DNA of 64,000 nt from Oscillospiraceae bacterium (GCA_017466885.1 JAFTTH010000030.1:1-64000), one strand, 5' to 3'; counted from the first letter of the stretch, positions 35,817 to 44,879 are shown. Numbers and translations are program-made. The notes: generated from the sequence alone by a model not told the origin.

Positions 35817-35852
35817 AAAACCTCTGATTTTCTCGGAAATCAGAGGTTTTTT
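35817..35852 (+). terminator. Intrinsic terminator of the tRNA operon
   Basis: A 14-bp perfect stem (AAAACCTCTGATTT and complement) with a 6-nt loop is followed by T residues. Confidence 0.92.
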
Positions 35853-35901
35853 CGTTTTAACGTTTGAATGATAATGAATGGTTCCAAAGGTGGAATGAAA
35901 A

Positions 35902-36780
35902 ATGGGTTATTTGCAGCTTGCTGGCTCGATTGCCTGCCTGGTGGGAGCGAATCTTTTGATCAAAGCCTATCAGCGGTCAGCCGGCACCGGTGTTTTTTCT
36001 TTAACGGCTTATAATATTCTCAGCTCTGCGGCGGTATTTTTCAGTTTCTTTATTGCATCCGGCTTTGCTTTTTACTGGACACCCATCAACCTGATGGCTA
36101 CCGCAGGCTTCGGTATCCTGATGGTGCTTTATAATAATTTCAAGATCCAATCCATGTCCCTCTGTCCGCTGATTATGACAACCCTGGCAGTGGCCGCAGG
36201 CGGTGTTTTGATCCCGGCGATTTTTGGATTTATTGCCCTGGGGGAACCGGTCACCCTCCTAAAGGTGATTGCACTTTTGCTGGTGATGCTCTCCTTTTTG
36301 CCGCTCCTCCGGGCGCAGAAGGTCTCTTTGAAGTTTCCCTTGAAGGCCTGGATGTTCCTGGGGTTGATTATCCTGGTCAACGGCATTCTGGGGATCCTTC
36401 TGACCGTTGCAAAGCTCCATTCCCAGCCCCAATATGGGATGGACTCTATGGGGATGATCTATTGCTTCCATCTGCTGGCAACGCTGCCGACTCTCCCCGC
36501 CGCGGTGCGCACCGTGACCCGCCCCGAGACAGAGGGCGTATTCCGCGCAAGGACGGTTTTTCTGGCCGCACTGTCCGGAATCATCCAGGCAATCGGGAAT
36601 CTTCTGCTGATGCAGGCGCAATACGAGCTCCCCACGTCGGTGGTAATGCCGGTTTCCCAGTCGGGAATCCTCCTTTTTGTTTCCGTCAGCTCTATGATTC
36701 TTTACCGGGAAAAGCTCCGTCTGCCGATGGCGATCAGCATGGGGATCATCATCCTGGCAATTGTCCTGTTTGCCATTTGA
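35902..36780 (+). CDS. DMT-superfamily (EamA-like) transporter
   Basis: The product is 292 residues with about ten hydrophobic helices arranged as two similar halves, the layout of EamA/drug-metabolite transporters. A glycine/serine-containing helix (PTSVVMPVSQSGILLFVSVSSMILY) near the end is typical of the second repeat. It is probably an exporter of a small metabolite; the substrate is unknown. The gene stands alone between the tRNA terminator and its own terminator. Ribosome-binding site: AAAGGTGGAATG, moderately good. Confidence 0.8.
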   Translation: MGYLQLAGSIACLVGANLLIKAYQRSAGTGVFSLTAYNILSSAAVFFSFFIASGFAFYWTPINLMATAGFGILMVLYNNFKIQSMSLCPLIMTTLAVAAGGVLIPAIFGFIALGEPVTLLKVIALLLVMLSFLPLLRAQKVSLKFPLKAWMFLGLIILVNGILGILLTVAKLHSQPQYGMDSMGMIYCFHLLATLPTLPAAVRTVTRPETEGVFRARTVFLAALSGIIQAIGNLLLMQAQYELPTSVVMPVSQSGILLFVSVSSMILYREKLRLPMAISMGIIILAIVLFAI

Positions 36781-36782
36781 AA

Positions 36783-36821
36783 AAAGAGCGTCCTGGCCCA
36801 GAGGGTAGGGACGTTCTTTTC
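36783..36821 (+). terminator. Intrinsic terminator after the DMT transporter
   Basis: AAAAGAGCGTCC (36783-36794) pairs with GGACGTTCTTTT (36810-36821), with one G-U pair; the 3' arm ends in a T-run. Confidence 0.85.
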
Positions 36822-36900
36822 CTTTATCCTATCAAGAATCTCTTCCCGGTGTTTTCCCGCCGACGGAAGAGAGACACCTCGGAAAAGCCTGCCGGATGAC

Positions 36901-36930
36901 TTGACAGAAGGGCCCTGTTATTGGTATAAT
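36901..36930 (+). promoter_or_regulatory. Promoter of the DUF2156 / ACT / UPF0210 genes
   Basis: TTGACA (36901-36906), 18-bp spacer, TATAAT (36925-36930), about 58 bp before the predicted start at 36989. Confidence 0.85.
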
Positions 36931-36988
36931 ATCTTCCGTATGCAGGTGTGTTTCTGACCCTGCGAATGTTATGAAAAGAAGGTCTCCG

Positions 36989-37873
36989 ATGCTGACATTT
37001 CAACCCGTCACCCTTGCGGATATTGACACCCTCCGCCCCTTCTTTGCGGAGCGAAAGGGCCGTGCCTGCGATTATACGGTAGGCGGCACCCTTTTATGGA
37101 GGGATTTTTTCTCTACCGCTTTTGCCCTTTGGGAGGAAACCCTCCTGTTCCGCCATCGCCACGTGGATGGCAGCATCGCCTTTTCCATGCCGATGGGAAA
37201 GAATGTGAGTGGTGCGCTGGAGCGGATTCGCTCCGAGTGCCGGGAGGCGGGGATTCCCTGCCTGATTTCCTTTATTGAAGAGGAGGATCTGGCTGTCCTC
37301 CGGGAGGAATACCAGGTGATCGTCTGCGAGGAGCGGGATTGGTTCGATTACCTCTACCGCGCGGAGGATCTGGGGCAGATGACCGGCCGCCGGTATAACG
37401 GTCAGCGCAACCATATGAATGCCTTCAAAAAAGAAAACCCTGACTGGTTTTACGCCCCCCTGGATGGATCAACGCTGGGGGATGTTTCGGACTTTTTTGC
37501 CCGATTCCGGTCTGTTTATGCCAAGGAAAGCGCAGCCTTTTGGGAGGAGCTGGAAAAAACCTCCGAGTTTTTGGAAAACCTTCCCGCTTACGGTATGGTG
37601 GGAACGGTCCTTTACCGCGCGCCCGGTGCGGTTGCGGCATTTTCGGCCGGCGAGGTGGTGGGGGATACCCTTTATGCCCATATTGAAAAGGCGGACCATA
37701 CCGTCCGGGGCTCCTACCAGATGATTGCGTCGGGGTTTGTCCGGATGCACGCAGGGGAAGGAGTCGCTTTCGTCAACCGGGAGGATGACTCGGGGGATGA
37801 GGGCCTGCGGCGGTCCAAGCTTTCCTATCATCCGGAGCGATTGATCCCGAAATATACGGCAACCCTGCTGTAA
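36989..37873 (+). CDS. DUF2156 / phosphatidylglycerol-lysyltransferase-domain protein
   Basis: The product is 294 residues. It resembles the soluble GNAT-like domain of MprF-type proteins (DUF2156): LTFQPVTLADIDTLRPFF at the start, a central YNGQRNHMNAFKKENPDW segment, and a C-terminal GVAFVNREDDSGDEGLRRSK-type motif. It has no membrane segment, so it may aminoacylate or acylate a soluble acceptor rather than lipid. The ATG at 36989 follows AGAAGG; an ATG at 36971 would place that site inside the gene. The following ACT-domain gene starts 40 bp downstream and is probably co-transcribed. Confidence 0.8.
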   Translation: MLTFQPVTLADIDTLRPFFAERKGRACDYTVGGTLLWRDFFSTAFALWEETLLFRHRHVDGSIAFSMPMGKNVSGALERIRSECREAGIPCLISFIEEEDLAVLREEYQVIVCEERDWFDYLYRAEDLGQMTGRRYNGQRNHMNAFKKENPDWFYAPLDGSTLGDVSDFFARFRSVYAKESAAFWEELEKTSEFLENLPAYGMVGTVLYRAPGAVAAFSAGEVVGDTLYAHIEKADHTVRGSYQMIASGFVRMHAGEGVAFVNREDDSGDEGLRRSKLSYHPERLIPKYTATLL

Positions 37874-37913
37874 AAATATATTGCCGGCAAACCGGCGGAA
37901 AGAAGTGTGCGTA

Positions 37914-38183
37914 ATGAGAGCTGTTGTAACAGTGATCGGAAAAGACATGGTTGGCATTCTGGCAAAGGTCAGCACCGTTTGCGCGGATGCAAATGCCAAC
38001 GTGATCGAGGTGACCCAGTCCGTTCTGCAGGATATGTTTGCAATGATTATGATGGTGGATGTGTCTTCCCTCAATTGCAGCTTCAACCAGCTTTCGGATA
38101 ACCTGACTGCGCTGGGGAACGATATGGGACTTTCCGTCCATACAATGCACGAGGATATCTTCAATTCTATGCACAGAATCTGA
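37914..38183 (+). CDS. ACT-domain protein (UPF0237 family)
   Basis: The product is 89 residues, a single ACT domain: RAVVTVIGKDMVGILAKVST, then a second half ending in MHEDIFNSMHRI. The family is a small ligand-binding regulator, almost always encoded directly upstream of a UPF0210 protein, as here (21 bp gap). An in-frame TTG at 37881 is possible but less likely. The ligand is unknown; amino acids are usual for ACT domains. Confidence 0.88.
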   Translation: MRAVVTVIGKDMVGILAKVSTVCADANANVIEVTQSVLQDMFAMIMMVDVSSLNCSFNQLSDNLTALGNDMGLSVHTMHEDIFNSMHRI

Positions 38184-38204
38184 CGAATGGAGTTTTGAAA
38201 TAGC

Positions 38205-39560
38205 ATGCTGAATCTTTCGGATATACTTGAAACGATCACAATGATCCAGGAGGAGCATCTGGATATCCGCACCATTACTATGGGAATCTCCCTGTTGGAC
38301 TGTGCCGATCAGGATATTGATGTTTCCTGTGCCAAGGTGTATGAAAAGATCACCCGCCTGGCGGACCGGCTGGTCCCGGTAGGGGAGGAGATCGAAAAGC
38401 AGTACGGTATTCCCATTATTAATAAGCGGATTTCGGTCACCCCGATTGCAATGCTGGTGGCTGCCAGCGGCGGTGACCCGGTCAAATACGCAAAAACTTT
38501 GGAGCGGGCCGCGCAGGCGGTGGGTGTCAACTTCCTGGGGGGATATTCTGCGCTGGTGCAGAAGGGCTTTGCCGCTGGGGATGAAGCGCTGATCCGGAGC
38601 ATTCCCCGCGCCCTGGCGGAGACGGAGCATATCTGCTCCTCTGTCAATATCGGAAGCACCAAAGCGGGCATCAATATGGATGCCGTCCGCCTGATGGGGC
38701 AGATCGTCCGGGAGTCGGCGGAGCTGACCGCTGACCGGGATAGCATCGGCTGTGCCAAGCTGGTTGTTTTCTGCAATGCCCCTGAGGATAACCCCTTTAT
38801 GGCAGGTGCCTTCCACGGTCCGGGCGAGCCGGATTGCGTCATTAACGTCGGTGTTTCGGGGCCGGGTGTTGTCCGGGCCGCTTTGGAAAAGGCGGGGGAT
38901 TGCGATCTGACCGTGATTGCCGATACCATCAAGAAAACAGCCTTCAAGATCACCCGGATGGGTCAGCTGGTGGGAGCAAGAGCCTCTGAAATGCTGGGTG
39001 TTCCCTTTGGAATCGTCGATCTTTCCCTTGCACCGACTCCCGCAATCGGCGACTCGGTTGCCCATATTCTGGAGGAAATGGGTCTGGAGATCTGCGGTAC
39101 CCACGGGACGACTGCCGCCCTCGCCCTCCTCAATGATGCCGTCAAAAAGGGCGGCGTGATGGCTTCCTCTCACGTGGGCGGCCTTTCGGGTGCGTTTATT
39201 CCCGTGTCGGAGGATGCCGGAATGATCGCCGCGGCAGAATGCGGTGCCCTCTCTATTGAAAAGCTGGAGGCGATGACCGCCGTTTGCTCGGTGGGACTGG
39301 ATATGATCGTTGTTCCCGGAGATACCACTGCCGAAACCATCTCTGCCATTATTGCGGACGAAGCGGCCATCGGTATGGTCAATAGTAAAACGACTGCAGT
39401 CCGCCTGATCCCTGCCATCGGCAAGCAGATCGGGGATACGCTGGAGTTTGGCGGTCTGCTGGGTAGCGGTCCGGTTATGGCGCTGAAAACGCCCTCTCCC
39501 GCCCGGTTTATCCACCGGGGTGGCCGGATTCCCGCCCCCCTGCAGAGTCTGAAAAACTAA
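38205..39560 (+). CDS. UPF0210 (PFL-family, DUF711) protein
   Basis: The product is 451 residues, the usual full length. Family landmarks include [58 protein letters not shown] and [14 protein letters not shown]. It is related to glycyl-radical/pyruvate-formate-lyase-like folds but has no clear activation loop, and its reaction is unknown. Its pairing with the ACT protein is conserved across Firmicutes and other bacteria and implies that the two form a complex or regulatory pair. Confidence 0.88.
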   Translation: MLNLSDILETITMIQEEHLDIRTITMGISLLDCADQDIDVSCAKVYEKITRLADRLVPVGEEIEKQYGIPIINKRISVTPIAMLVAASGGDPVKYAKTLERAAQAVGVNFLGGYSALVQKGFAAGDEALIRSIPRALAETEHICSSVNIGSTKAGINMDAVRLMGQIVRESAELTADRDSIGCAKLVVFCNAPEDNPFMAGAFHGPGEPDCVINVGVSGPGVVRAALEKAGDCDLTVIADTIKKTAFKITRMGQLVGARASEMLGVPFGIVDLSLAPTPAIGDSVAHILEEMGLEICGTHGTTAALALLNDAVKKGGVMASSHVGGLSGAFIPVSEDAGMIAAAECGALSIEKLEAMTAVCSVGLDMIVVPGDTTAETISAIIADEAAIGMVNSKTTAVRLIPAIGKQIGDTLEFGGLLGSGPVMALKTPSPARFIHRGGRIPAPLQSLKN

Positions 39561-39620
39561 AATAGGGGTGCTGTTCCCTTGGGGGCGGCACCCTGATTTG
39601 CAGAAAGGAGCTTCCTGCGG

Positions 39621-40073
39621 ATGAGTGGAACAGAGCCTGTGGAGATTTTTACGGACGGAGCCTGCAGCGGAAACCCCGGCCCGGGAGGATACGGAGTGAT
39701 CCTCAAATATAAAGGGACGGAAAAAGAGCTTTCGGGCGGTGACCCCAATACCACCAATAACCGAATGGAGCTTTTGGCGGCCATCACCGGGCTGGAAGCC
39801 CTAAAGCGCCCCTGCAAGGTCCGGCTTTATAGTGACAGTAAATATGTCATCGATGCCCTAAAGCTCGGCTGGGCGGAAAAGTGGCAGAAAAACGGTTGGA
39901 TGAGAAATAAAAAAGACCCCGCTCTCAACCCCGATCTTTGGGAACGGCTTTTGGATCTGGTCCGGATTCACGATGTGGAGCTTATCTGGGTCAAGGGTCA
40001 CGCCGGCCACCCGGAAAACGAGCGATGTGACCGTTTGGCGGTGGAAGCGGCGGAGCGAAACCGGAGTTTGTGA
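39621..40073 (+). CDS. rnhA: Ribonuclease HI
   Basis: The product is 150 residues, the typical length. The four catalytic acidic residues are visible in [17 protein letters not shown] (Asp), [10 protein letters not shown] (Glu), [12 protein letters not shown] (Asp) and [11 protein letters not shown] (Asp), together with [12 protein letters not shown] (the flexible His loop) and the basic-protrusion segment [11 protein letters not shown]. It cleaves RNA in RNA/DNA hybrids. AGAAAGGAG precedes the ATG. It lies 60 bp after the UPF0210 gene; a GGGGTGC/GGCACCC hairpin without a T-run lies in between. Confidence 0.95.
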   Translation: MSGTEPVEIFTDGACSGNPGPGGYGVILKYKGTEKELSGGDPNTTNNRMELLAAITGLEALKRPCKVRLYSDSKYVIDALKLGWAEKWQKNGWMRNKKDPALNPDLWERLLDLVRIHDVELIWVKGHAGHPENERCDRLAVEAAERNRSL

Positions 40074-40088
40074 ATTTTCTTTTTGGTA

Positions 40089-40117
40089 TAGACAAGTGAT
40101 ACTTTTTTGTGTATAAT
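40089..40117 (+). promoter_or_regulatory. Promoter of the foldase-like lipoprotein gene
   Basis: TAGACA (40089-40094), 17-bp spacer, TATAAT (40112-40117), about 56 bp before the ATG. Confidence 0.75.
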
Positions 40118-40173
40118 AAAGAGAGTATCGTCCAACGGCGGACGAACCTTCATTTCAAGGGAGGACATCTGAA

Positions 40174-41406
40174 ATGTCTTTTGTGAAAAAGCTTGCGGCG
40201 GGCGTTCTTGCCATTATGCTGACCCTCGGCTGCACATCCTGCGCAGATACTACCTACGTTTTGCAATCGGGGGAGGAGACCATCTCCGCCGGAATTTATC
40301 TGACCTATTTGATCAATGCTTATTATGATGCTTATTCGTCCCTCTCGGGCAGCATCAAAACCTCTGTGGATGAGATCTTGGAGCTGAAGCTGGAGAATAC
40401 CCCTGTTCCCCAGTGGATCCAGAATAAGGCTTTGGAAAGCGCGAAGCGGCACCTTGTGATCCGTTCCAAGTTTGAGGAAATGGACCTGTCCTTGACAGAG
40501 GAGCAGATCGCTGAGATCAATACCTCCTTCAATTCCTCCTGGAATACTTTTGGGGAGCTTCTTTATTATGAAAATGGCGCCGGCAAAAACTCTGTGAAGG
40601 AGACCCAGCGTGTTTCTTATATGAATGAGGCTGTCTTCAACGGAATTTACGGGAAGGACGGCACCAAGGCTGTTGCCGAAGAGGATCTGAAGAACTTCTT
40701 TTATGAGAAGTTTGCCCGGATCAAGATGATTGAGATCTCTCAGAAGGATTCCTCCGGAAATGCCCTGAAGGAGGAAGAAGTCAAAAAGCTGAAGGATATG
40801 GCGGATGACTATGCTGCCCGCGCCAATGCCGGAACGGATATGGACGAGCTGATTAAGGAATATGCGGAGTATCAGAAGCAGAGCACATCCTCCTCGACCT
40901 CCTCTTCCGCTTCTTCTGCCACCTCCTCTACTGCCTCGGATGCAACCTCCTCTGCGGATGTTTCTTCTGCCGCCACCTCCACCGAAACCTCCTCTTCGAC
41001 AACCTCCTCCGGCTCTGCCGAGGTTGAGACCGACCCCAATGAGCAGATTTATTATAAGGATTTCGAAGCCACCACTGAGGATCAGGAGAAACTGATTGAA
41101 GAGGTCTTCAAGGCGGAGAATAATAAGGCTGTTGTGGTGGAGATCGGCTCTACCTACTGTGTGATTTATAAGTATGATATCAAGGCAAAGGCCGAGACCT
41201 TTGAGAATAACCGCACCAGCGTCCTGCAGACGATGAAGGGCGATGAGTACGATGCAACGGTCAAGGCGTGGGTCGAAGAGACCACCTTTACTGTCAACGA
41301 GGCGGCCTTCAACCGCTATCAGCCCTCCAATGTTCATATTGAGGACTACCTGACTGTTATGAGCCAGTATTATAACTACCTCTACGGTACCAGCGCAACA
41401 AAATAA
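40174..41406 (+). CDS. PrsA/SurA-like foldase lipoprotein with Ser/Thr-rich linker
   Basis: The product is 410 residues. The signal peptide ends in LTLGCTSC, so either Cys could be lipidated. Residues about 30-230 are helical with charged patches (EEILELKLENT, LTEEQIAEINTSFN, EEDLKNFFYEKFARIKMIEISQKD), like the N-terminal chaperone part of SurA/PrsA. A Ser/Thr/Ala-rich stretch (about residues 230-285) then interrupts the region where a parvulin domain would be, and a compact alpha/beta end follows (KAVVVEIGSTYCVIYKYDIKA). It is inferred to be an extracellular folding factor, but a complete peptidyl-prolyl isomerase domain is not evident. The gene is flanked by its own promoter and terminator. 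Confidence 0.6.
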   Translation: MSFVKKLAAGVLAIMLTLGCTSCADTTYVLQSGEETISAGIYLTYLINAYYDAYSSLSGSIKTSVDEILELKLENTPVPQWIQNKALESAKRHLVIRSKFEEMDLSLTEEQIAEINTSFNSSWNTFGELLYYENGAGKNSVKETQRVSYMNEAVFNGIYGKDGTKAVAEEDLKNFFYEKFARIKMIEISQKDSSGNALKEEEVKKLKDMADDYAARANAGTDMDELIKEYAEYQKQSTSSSTSSSASSATSSTASDATSSADVSSAATSTETSSSTTSSGSAEVETDPNEQIYYKDFEATTEDQEKLIEEVFKAENNKAVVVEIGSTYCVIYKYDIKAKAETFENNRTSVLQTMKGDEYDATVKAWVEETTFTVNEAAFNRYQPSNVHIEDYLTVMSQYYNYLYGTSATK

Positions 41407-41412
41407 AAAAGC

Positions 41413-41446
41413 AAGAGGACAGGATCAAAAACCCTGTCCTCTTTTT
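41413..41446. terminator. Bidirectional intrinsic terminator
   Basis: AAGAGGACAGG (41413-41423) pairs with CCTGTCCTCTT (41433-41443), flanked by an A-run and a T-run, between converging genes. Confidence 0.9.
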
Positions 41447-41457
41447 TGTGTTTCGGA

Positions 41458-42261
41458 TCAATCTAAATTGTAATCGTAAGAAGGGGAGCCGATAAAGCCG
41501 GTCTGTCGGAATGCGCCGAAATCGTGCCGGATATAGTAGTCAATGTAGCTTTCCACCATCTTGGCAGTCAGGCGGTAGCCGGCAGGATTGAGATGGCCGT
41601 GGAGGAAGAATTTGTCCCGGAAATCTTCATCGTAAACCGGTGCATATTGGTAAAGGTCAATCACGTAGGTATAGGGGAAAAGCTCTGCCATCTGATAAAG
41701 CAGTTCCCGATGGGCCTGCTTTTTGGCATCGTTTTCGGGGCCATCCCGGGTATCCCGGGGCATGGTCATCAAAAAGAACCGTGCCTCAGGCTGGAGTGCC
41801 CGGTATTTTTTGATAATGGTGCCCAGATACCAGGCAAAATTATCTGCAAAATACTCCGGATCCTCATTGCGGGCATCTTCAATGGTCCCCAAATCCCGGT
41901 TTTGGTTGAGAAGATCATTGACTCCCAGTGCAACAATATAAGCCTGGCAAAGCACGTTTTTATCCCAAAAACCGCGATCCCGGGCAAAGCTCTGCCAATA
42001 CTCAATCGCAGTCATACCGCCCCGGGAGAAGTTATAAACGGTGCAGCCGGCATCCCGGGCAATATACTGCCCCCAGGAATATTCAAATTTATCGTGATAG
42101 GAACGGTTTCCGTCGGGGGTAATGGCTTCAAATTCGCCGGAGGAAAGACTATCTCCAATGCAGCCGATGGTGCGAAAAATTCCGCAAAAACCGCCGTCTG
42201 TTACAATATGATCCAAAGGCTTCTCGGAGGGATCAACCGAGATATACTGATGAATATCCAT
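41458..42261 (-). CDS. SGNH/GDSL-family hydrolase
   Basis: The product is 267 residues. SGNH blocks are present: TIGCIGDSLSSGEF (nucleophile Ser), FSRGGMTAIEYW (Gly), VALGVNDLLNQN (Asn) and HGHLNPAGYRLTAK (catalytic His). It has no signal peptide. Members are esterases on acylated sugars or lipids. AAAGGAG lies 8 nt before the ATG and a consensus promoter lies upstream, so it is a single-gene unit. It is only distantly similar to the SGNH protein at 22529. Confidence 0.85.
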   Translation of the reverse strand: MDIHQYISVDPSEKPLDHIVTDGGFCGIFRTIGCIGDSLSSGEFEAITPDGNRSYHDKFEYSWGQYIARDAGCTVYNFSRGGMTAIEYWQSFARDRGFWDKNVLCQAYIVALGVNDLLNQNRDLGTIEDARNEDPEYFADNFAWYLGTIIKKYRALQPEARFFLMTMPRDTRDGPENDAKKQAHRELLYQMAELFPYTYVIDLYQYAPVYDEDFRDKFFLHGHLNPAGYRLTAKMVESYIDYYIRHDFGAFRQTGFIGSPSYDYNLD

Positions 42262-42293
42262 TTTGAAAACTCCTTTTATCAGTGATTTGTTTT

Positions 42294-42321
42294 ATTATAT
42301 CATTGTCAAGCAGATTGTCAA
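42294..42321 (-). promoter_or_regulatory. Promoter of the SGNH hydrolase gene
   Basis: On the minus strand: TTGACA (42316-42321), 16-bp spacer, TATAAT (42294-42299). A second TTGACA occurs at 42304-42309 inside the spacer. The stretch 42322-42440 up to the purC promoter holds nothing recognisable. Confidence 0.8.
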
Positions 42322-42443
42322 GTGGAGATTGCGATCCCTTGTTCCGGAGAGACGGAAACTCTTTTATTTGTATGAAAGATGGGGGAGAATGCGGGAATCA
42401 AATGCAAGTCTTGCATAAAATTCGGAAAGAGGAAAATTTTTTA

Positions 42444-42472
42444 TTGCCACGCTTTTTTCTGTGTGTTATAAT
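42444..42472 (+). promoter_or_regulatory. Promoter of purC
   Basis: TTGCCA (42444-42449), 17-bp spacer, TATAAT (42467-42472). The leader to the ATG is about 70 nt and I do not see a purine-riboswitch core in it. Confidence 0.8.
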
Positions 42473-42550
42473 ATTTGCGTGGATATCTTCAGACGTTAAA
42501 ATGAGCATTCTTCGCGGGGCATCCGGCGAGAAATGGGAAGGAGTATTTTG

Positions 42551-43240
42551 ATGAAAAAGTTATACGAAGGCAAAACCAAGAACGTTCTCCTTGATGAGGA
42601 AACCGGCGTTGTGCATCTGCTGTTTAAGGATAGCGCAACCGGAGAAAACGGGGTCTTTGATCCCGGCTCCAACACCGTTGGCGGAAGCGTTGAGGGGAAG
42701 GGTAAGATCGGTCTTGCCATTTCCAACTATTTCTTTGAGTTGATGGAGAAAAACGGGATTCCCACCCATTACCTCGGCGGCGATGTGGAGCAGGGCCTGA
42801 TGAAGGTTCGCAACCTGACCGTTCCCAAGCTGGAGTTTGTTCTGCGGTATTTTACCGCCGGCAGTATGTGCCGCCGGTTTGACCTGGAGGAGGGCCTGGT
42901 TTTCGATCCTCCCTATTGCGAAGTTACCCTCAAGAGCGATGAGCAGGGCGATCCCCTCATCAGCGAGCGGCTCTGCCTGATGAAGGGCATCCTCTCGGAG
43001 GGTCAGTATGATGAAGCTCTGGATATTCTCGTCCGGGTGGGCGAGGTCCTGAAGAAGGAGTTGGCCGGTCTTGGCTTGACCCTGATCGACTTTAAGATCG
43101 AGATCGGGTATGACGAAGCAGGCAAGATGTATGTTGTGGATGAGATCACCCCCGATATCTGGCGTGTCCGGGATGAGAACGGCAATATCCCCAACCAGAT
43201 TGACTGCGCAAAGATGCTCCTCGCAAAGCTCTCTAAGTAA
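42551..43240 (+). CDS. purC: SAICAR synthase (phosphoribosylaminoimidazole-succinocarboxamide synthase)
   Basis: The product is 229 residues, the usual bacterial length. Family motifs are KKLYEGKTKNVL at the start, VRNLTVPKLEFVLRYFTAGS, and LIDFKIEIGYDEAGKMYVVDEITPD. It joins CAIR and aspartate with ATP in purine synthesis. GGAAGGAG precedes the ATG at 42551; an ATG at 42533 is upstream of that site. It is unusual in that no other pur gene flanks it. Confidence 0.95.
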   Translation: MKKLYEGKTKNVLLDEETGVVHLLFKDSATGENGVFDPGSNTVGGSVEGKGKIGLAISNYFFELMEKNGIPTHYLGGDVEQGLMKVRNLTVPKLEFVLRYFTAGSMCRRFDLEEGLVFDPPYCEVTLKSDEQGDPLISERLCLMKGILSEGQYDEALDILVRVGEVLKKELAGLGLTLIDFKIEIGYDEAGKMYVVDEITPDIWRVRDENGNIPNQIDCAKMLLAKLSK

Positions 43241-43249
43241 AAAACCAAG

Positions 43250-43286
43250 CCGGGATGTGTAGAAAACACATCCCGGTTTTCTTTTT
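43250..43286 (+). terminator. Intrinsic terminator after purC
   Basis: CCGGGATGTGT (43250-43260), 5-nt loop, ACACATCCCGG (43266-43276), then TTTTCTTTTTT. It ends at the stop codon of the converging 47-residue ORF. Confidence 0.92.
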
Positions 43287-43429
43287 TAGGGAGGCGGCTC
43301 GGTGGGCTTTACCTGTCCTTCTCCGAATAAAAGCTCCCGCAGGGCGGCCAGGCGGTCGGAGGGCATTGGGTGTGCGCGCTGATCCTCCTGCAAAAGATAG
43401 AAAAGATTATAGTGTACTGTTCCTTCCAT
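43286..43429 (-). CDS. Small 47-residue protein, last gene of the sigma-factor operon
   Basis: The start is assigned because the sequence TAAGGAGG (43436-43443) contains both the stop codon of the upstream transglutaminase gene and a strong ribosome-binding site, followed after six bases by ATG at 43429. The predicted peptide (begins MEGTVHYNLFYLLQED, ends GQVKPTEPPP) is charged and helical in the middle, with no signal peptide or membrane segment. Its stop abuts the purC terminator. I do not recognise the family. The coupling to the upstream stop codon argues that it is translated, but proof is lacking. Confidence 0.5.
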   Translation of the reverse strand: MEGTVHYNLFYLLQEDQRAHPMPSDRLAALRELLFGEGQVKPTEPPP

Positions 43430-43440
43430 CGGCATCCTCC

Positions 43441-44874
43441 TTACCATCGGCATTCTCCGAAATACTCGGAGAAGCTGTATTTTGTGGCGGTAGCAACCGG
43501 TACCGGCCAATCGCTGTTGGAGGAATCGTGGTTCATCTCCTCCATTTCGGCAGTGGTGCGGTTGAAATAGTAGTGATAGGCGGCACCCTCTTCTCCGCCG
43601 ATGGGATCATCAAAGGTAATATCGCAGATATACCATTCTCCCTCCAGCTGGACGGCGTTCCATTTGTGTCCGCCGCCGGCAGTGCCGACAATGCCGGTGC
43701 AGTTGATCCCTGCGGCCAGGCAGAGAGCCTGAAATGCCTCTGCGTAGGATTCGCATACCCCATAGTGGTTGACAACAATGCCGTAAGCAGTCCAGTCATC
43801 GGGGGCAACACCCTTCCACTTCGCCCCGAGATGATAAAAGCTATCCATAAGGATCCGGTCATAGATCAGCCGCTCCTTCACAACGTCGGGAGCATCGGCA
43901 GGGATGGTGGAGAGAATCTGAGAAACCGTCCGGTCAAAGATTGCTTTTTTGTCCCGGATGGATGCCCGGAGGGAATCATCAATCTCGGGAAGGGCGGTGC
44001 CGTAGTTGCAGTAGGATTCTCCGTCGGAATAGCAGAGAAGGATGCTGCTGGTGCCGTCCCCGTGATTGTAAATGGTCATAGTGTTGCCAAGATAAAAATG
44101 CTCGGGGTGGTCAAAGGCGTAAAGAAAATAGATCATGTATTTCCGGTCCTCGGCAATGTTGCAGGAAAAGGAAACTCTGCCAGCCAGCTCCTTGATGGCC
44201 CGGTCGATCTTCCGGTAGCACTCTTTCATCTCCTCATCCAAAAATGAGTAAAGATACCGCTCCTGAAAGGGGACTGGAGTGTGCGTCTGGCCGGTGGTGT
44301 AAGTGTATTTAGGGGTGGTGGGGGTCGGTGTTGGCTCCGGCTGGGGTTCAGCGGGGACCGGATCTTGGGGCGCTTCCGGTTCCTCCGGTTTAGTGGGTGC
44401 ATCCGGTTCTTCCGGCACAACAGGCGCAGACTCCTCCTCTTCCTCCGGCTGGATGGGTGTTGTTTCAAGGGTAGGTGCCGGCTCTTTTTCGGGAGTCACC
44501 TCCGGCTCCCTTTCCGGCGCGATCTCCGGCAGAACAGGGGCTTCCGGCTCCTTTGGGGCGACCGGTGTCTCTGTTTCGGAAATCTCCGGCTTGACCGGCT
44601 TGCGGGACGGTAGAATAATGGGAATGGCCGGTTGGCTCTCCGTGGCAGGATGTTCCGGCTCTGCCGGTGTCATTTCAACGATCAATGAGCCATCCTCCGA
44701 GGCGGTCTCACGGAAATCAAACTCTTCGTCCAGCGCGCTGACAATGTCAGCATAACTGGATGTGCTTTCAAAAATTCCGGGCGATTCCTTTACCCCGGTG
44801 CGGATATTCAACCCGCAGGAGGCAAAGGAAGCTGCCAGGGCGATGCAGGAAATTGCGGCGATTGCTTTTTTCAT
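43441..44874 (-). CDS. Transglutaminase-like lipoprotein with Pro/Glu-rich stalk
   Basis: The product is 477 residues. The signal peptide ends in the lipobox ASC, strikingly similar to that of the lipoprotein at 52016 (both begin MKKAI and end SC-G). Residues about 60-190 are a Pro/Glu-rich stalk likely to cross the wall. The C-terminal domain carries a transglutaminase-like triad: Cys in NHYGVCESYAEAFQALC, His in GGGHKWNAV and Asp in ICDITFDDP. Such domains in bacteria act as proteases or crosslinking enzymes at the surface. It is part of the sigma-factor operon but also has its own copy of the motif described at 44911-44953. It is inferred to work in the envelope with the sensor-like proteins upstream. 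Confidence 0.8.
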   Translation of the reverse strand: MKKAIAAISCIALAASFASCGLNIRTGVKESPGIFESTSSYADIVSALDEEFDFRETASEDGSLIVEMTPAEPEHPATESQPAIPIILPSRKPVKPEISETETPVAPKEPEAPVLPEIAPEREPEVTPEKEPAPTLETTPIQPEEEEESAPVVPEEPDAPTKPEEPEAPQDPVPAEPQPEPTPTPTTPKYTYTTGQTHTPVPFQERYLYSFLDEEMKECYRKIDRAIKELAGRVSFSCNIAEDRKYMIYFLYAFDHPEHFYLGNTMTIYNHGDGTSSILLCYSDGESYCNYGTALPEIDDSLRASIRDKKAIFDRTVSQILSTIPADAPDVVKERLIYDRILMDSFYHLGAKWKGVAPDDWTAYGIVVNHYGVCESYAEAFQALCLAAGINCTGIVGTAGGGHKWNAVQLEGEWYICDITFDDPIGGEEGAAYHYYFNRTTAEMEEMNHDSSNSDWPVPVATATKYSFSEYFGECRW

Positions 44875-44879
44875 AGGAA

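Noticed and set aside
42473..42550. Purine riboswitch in the purC leader
   Set aside because: The leader is short and I cannot find the paired P1/P2/P3 arrangement or conserved loop sequences.
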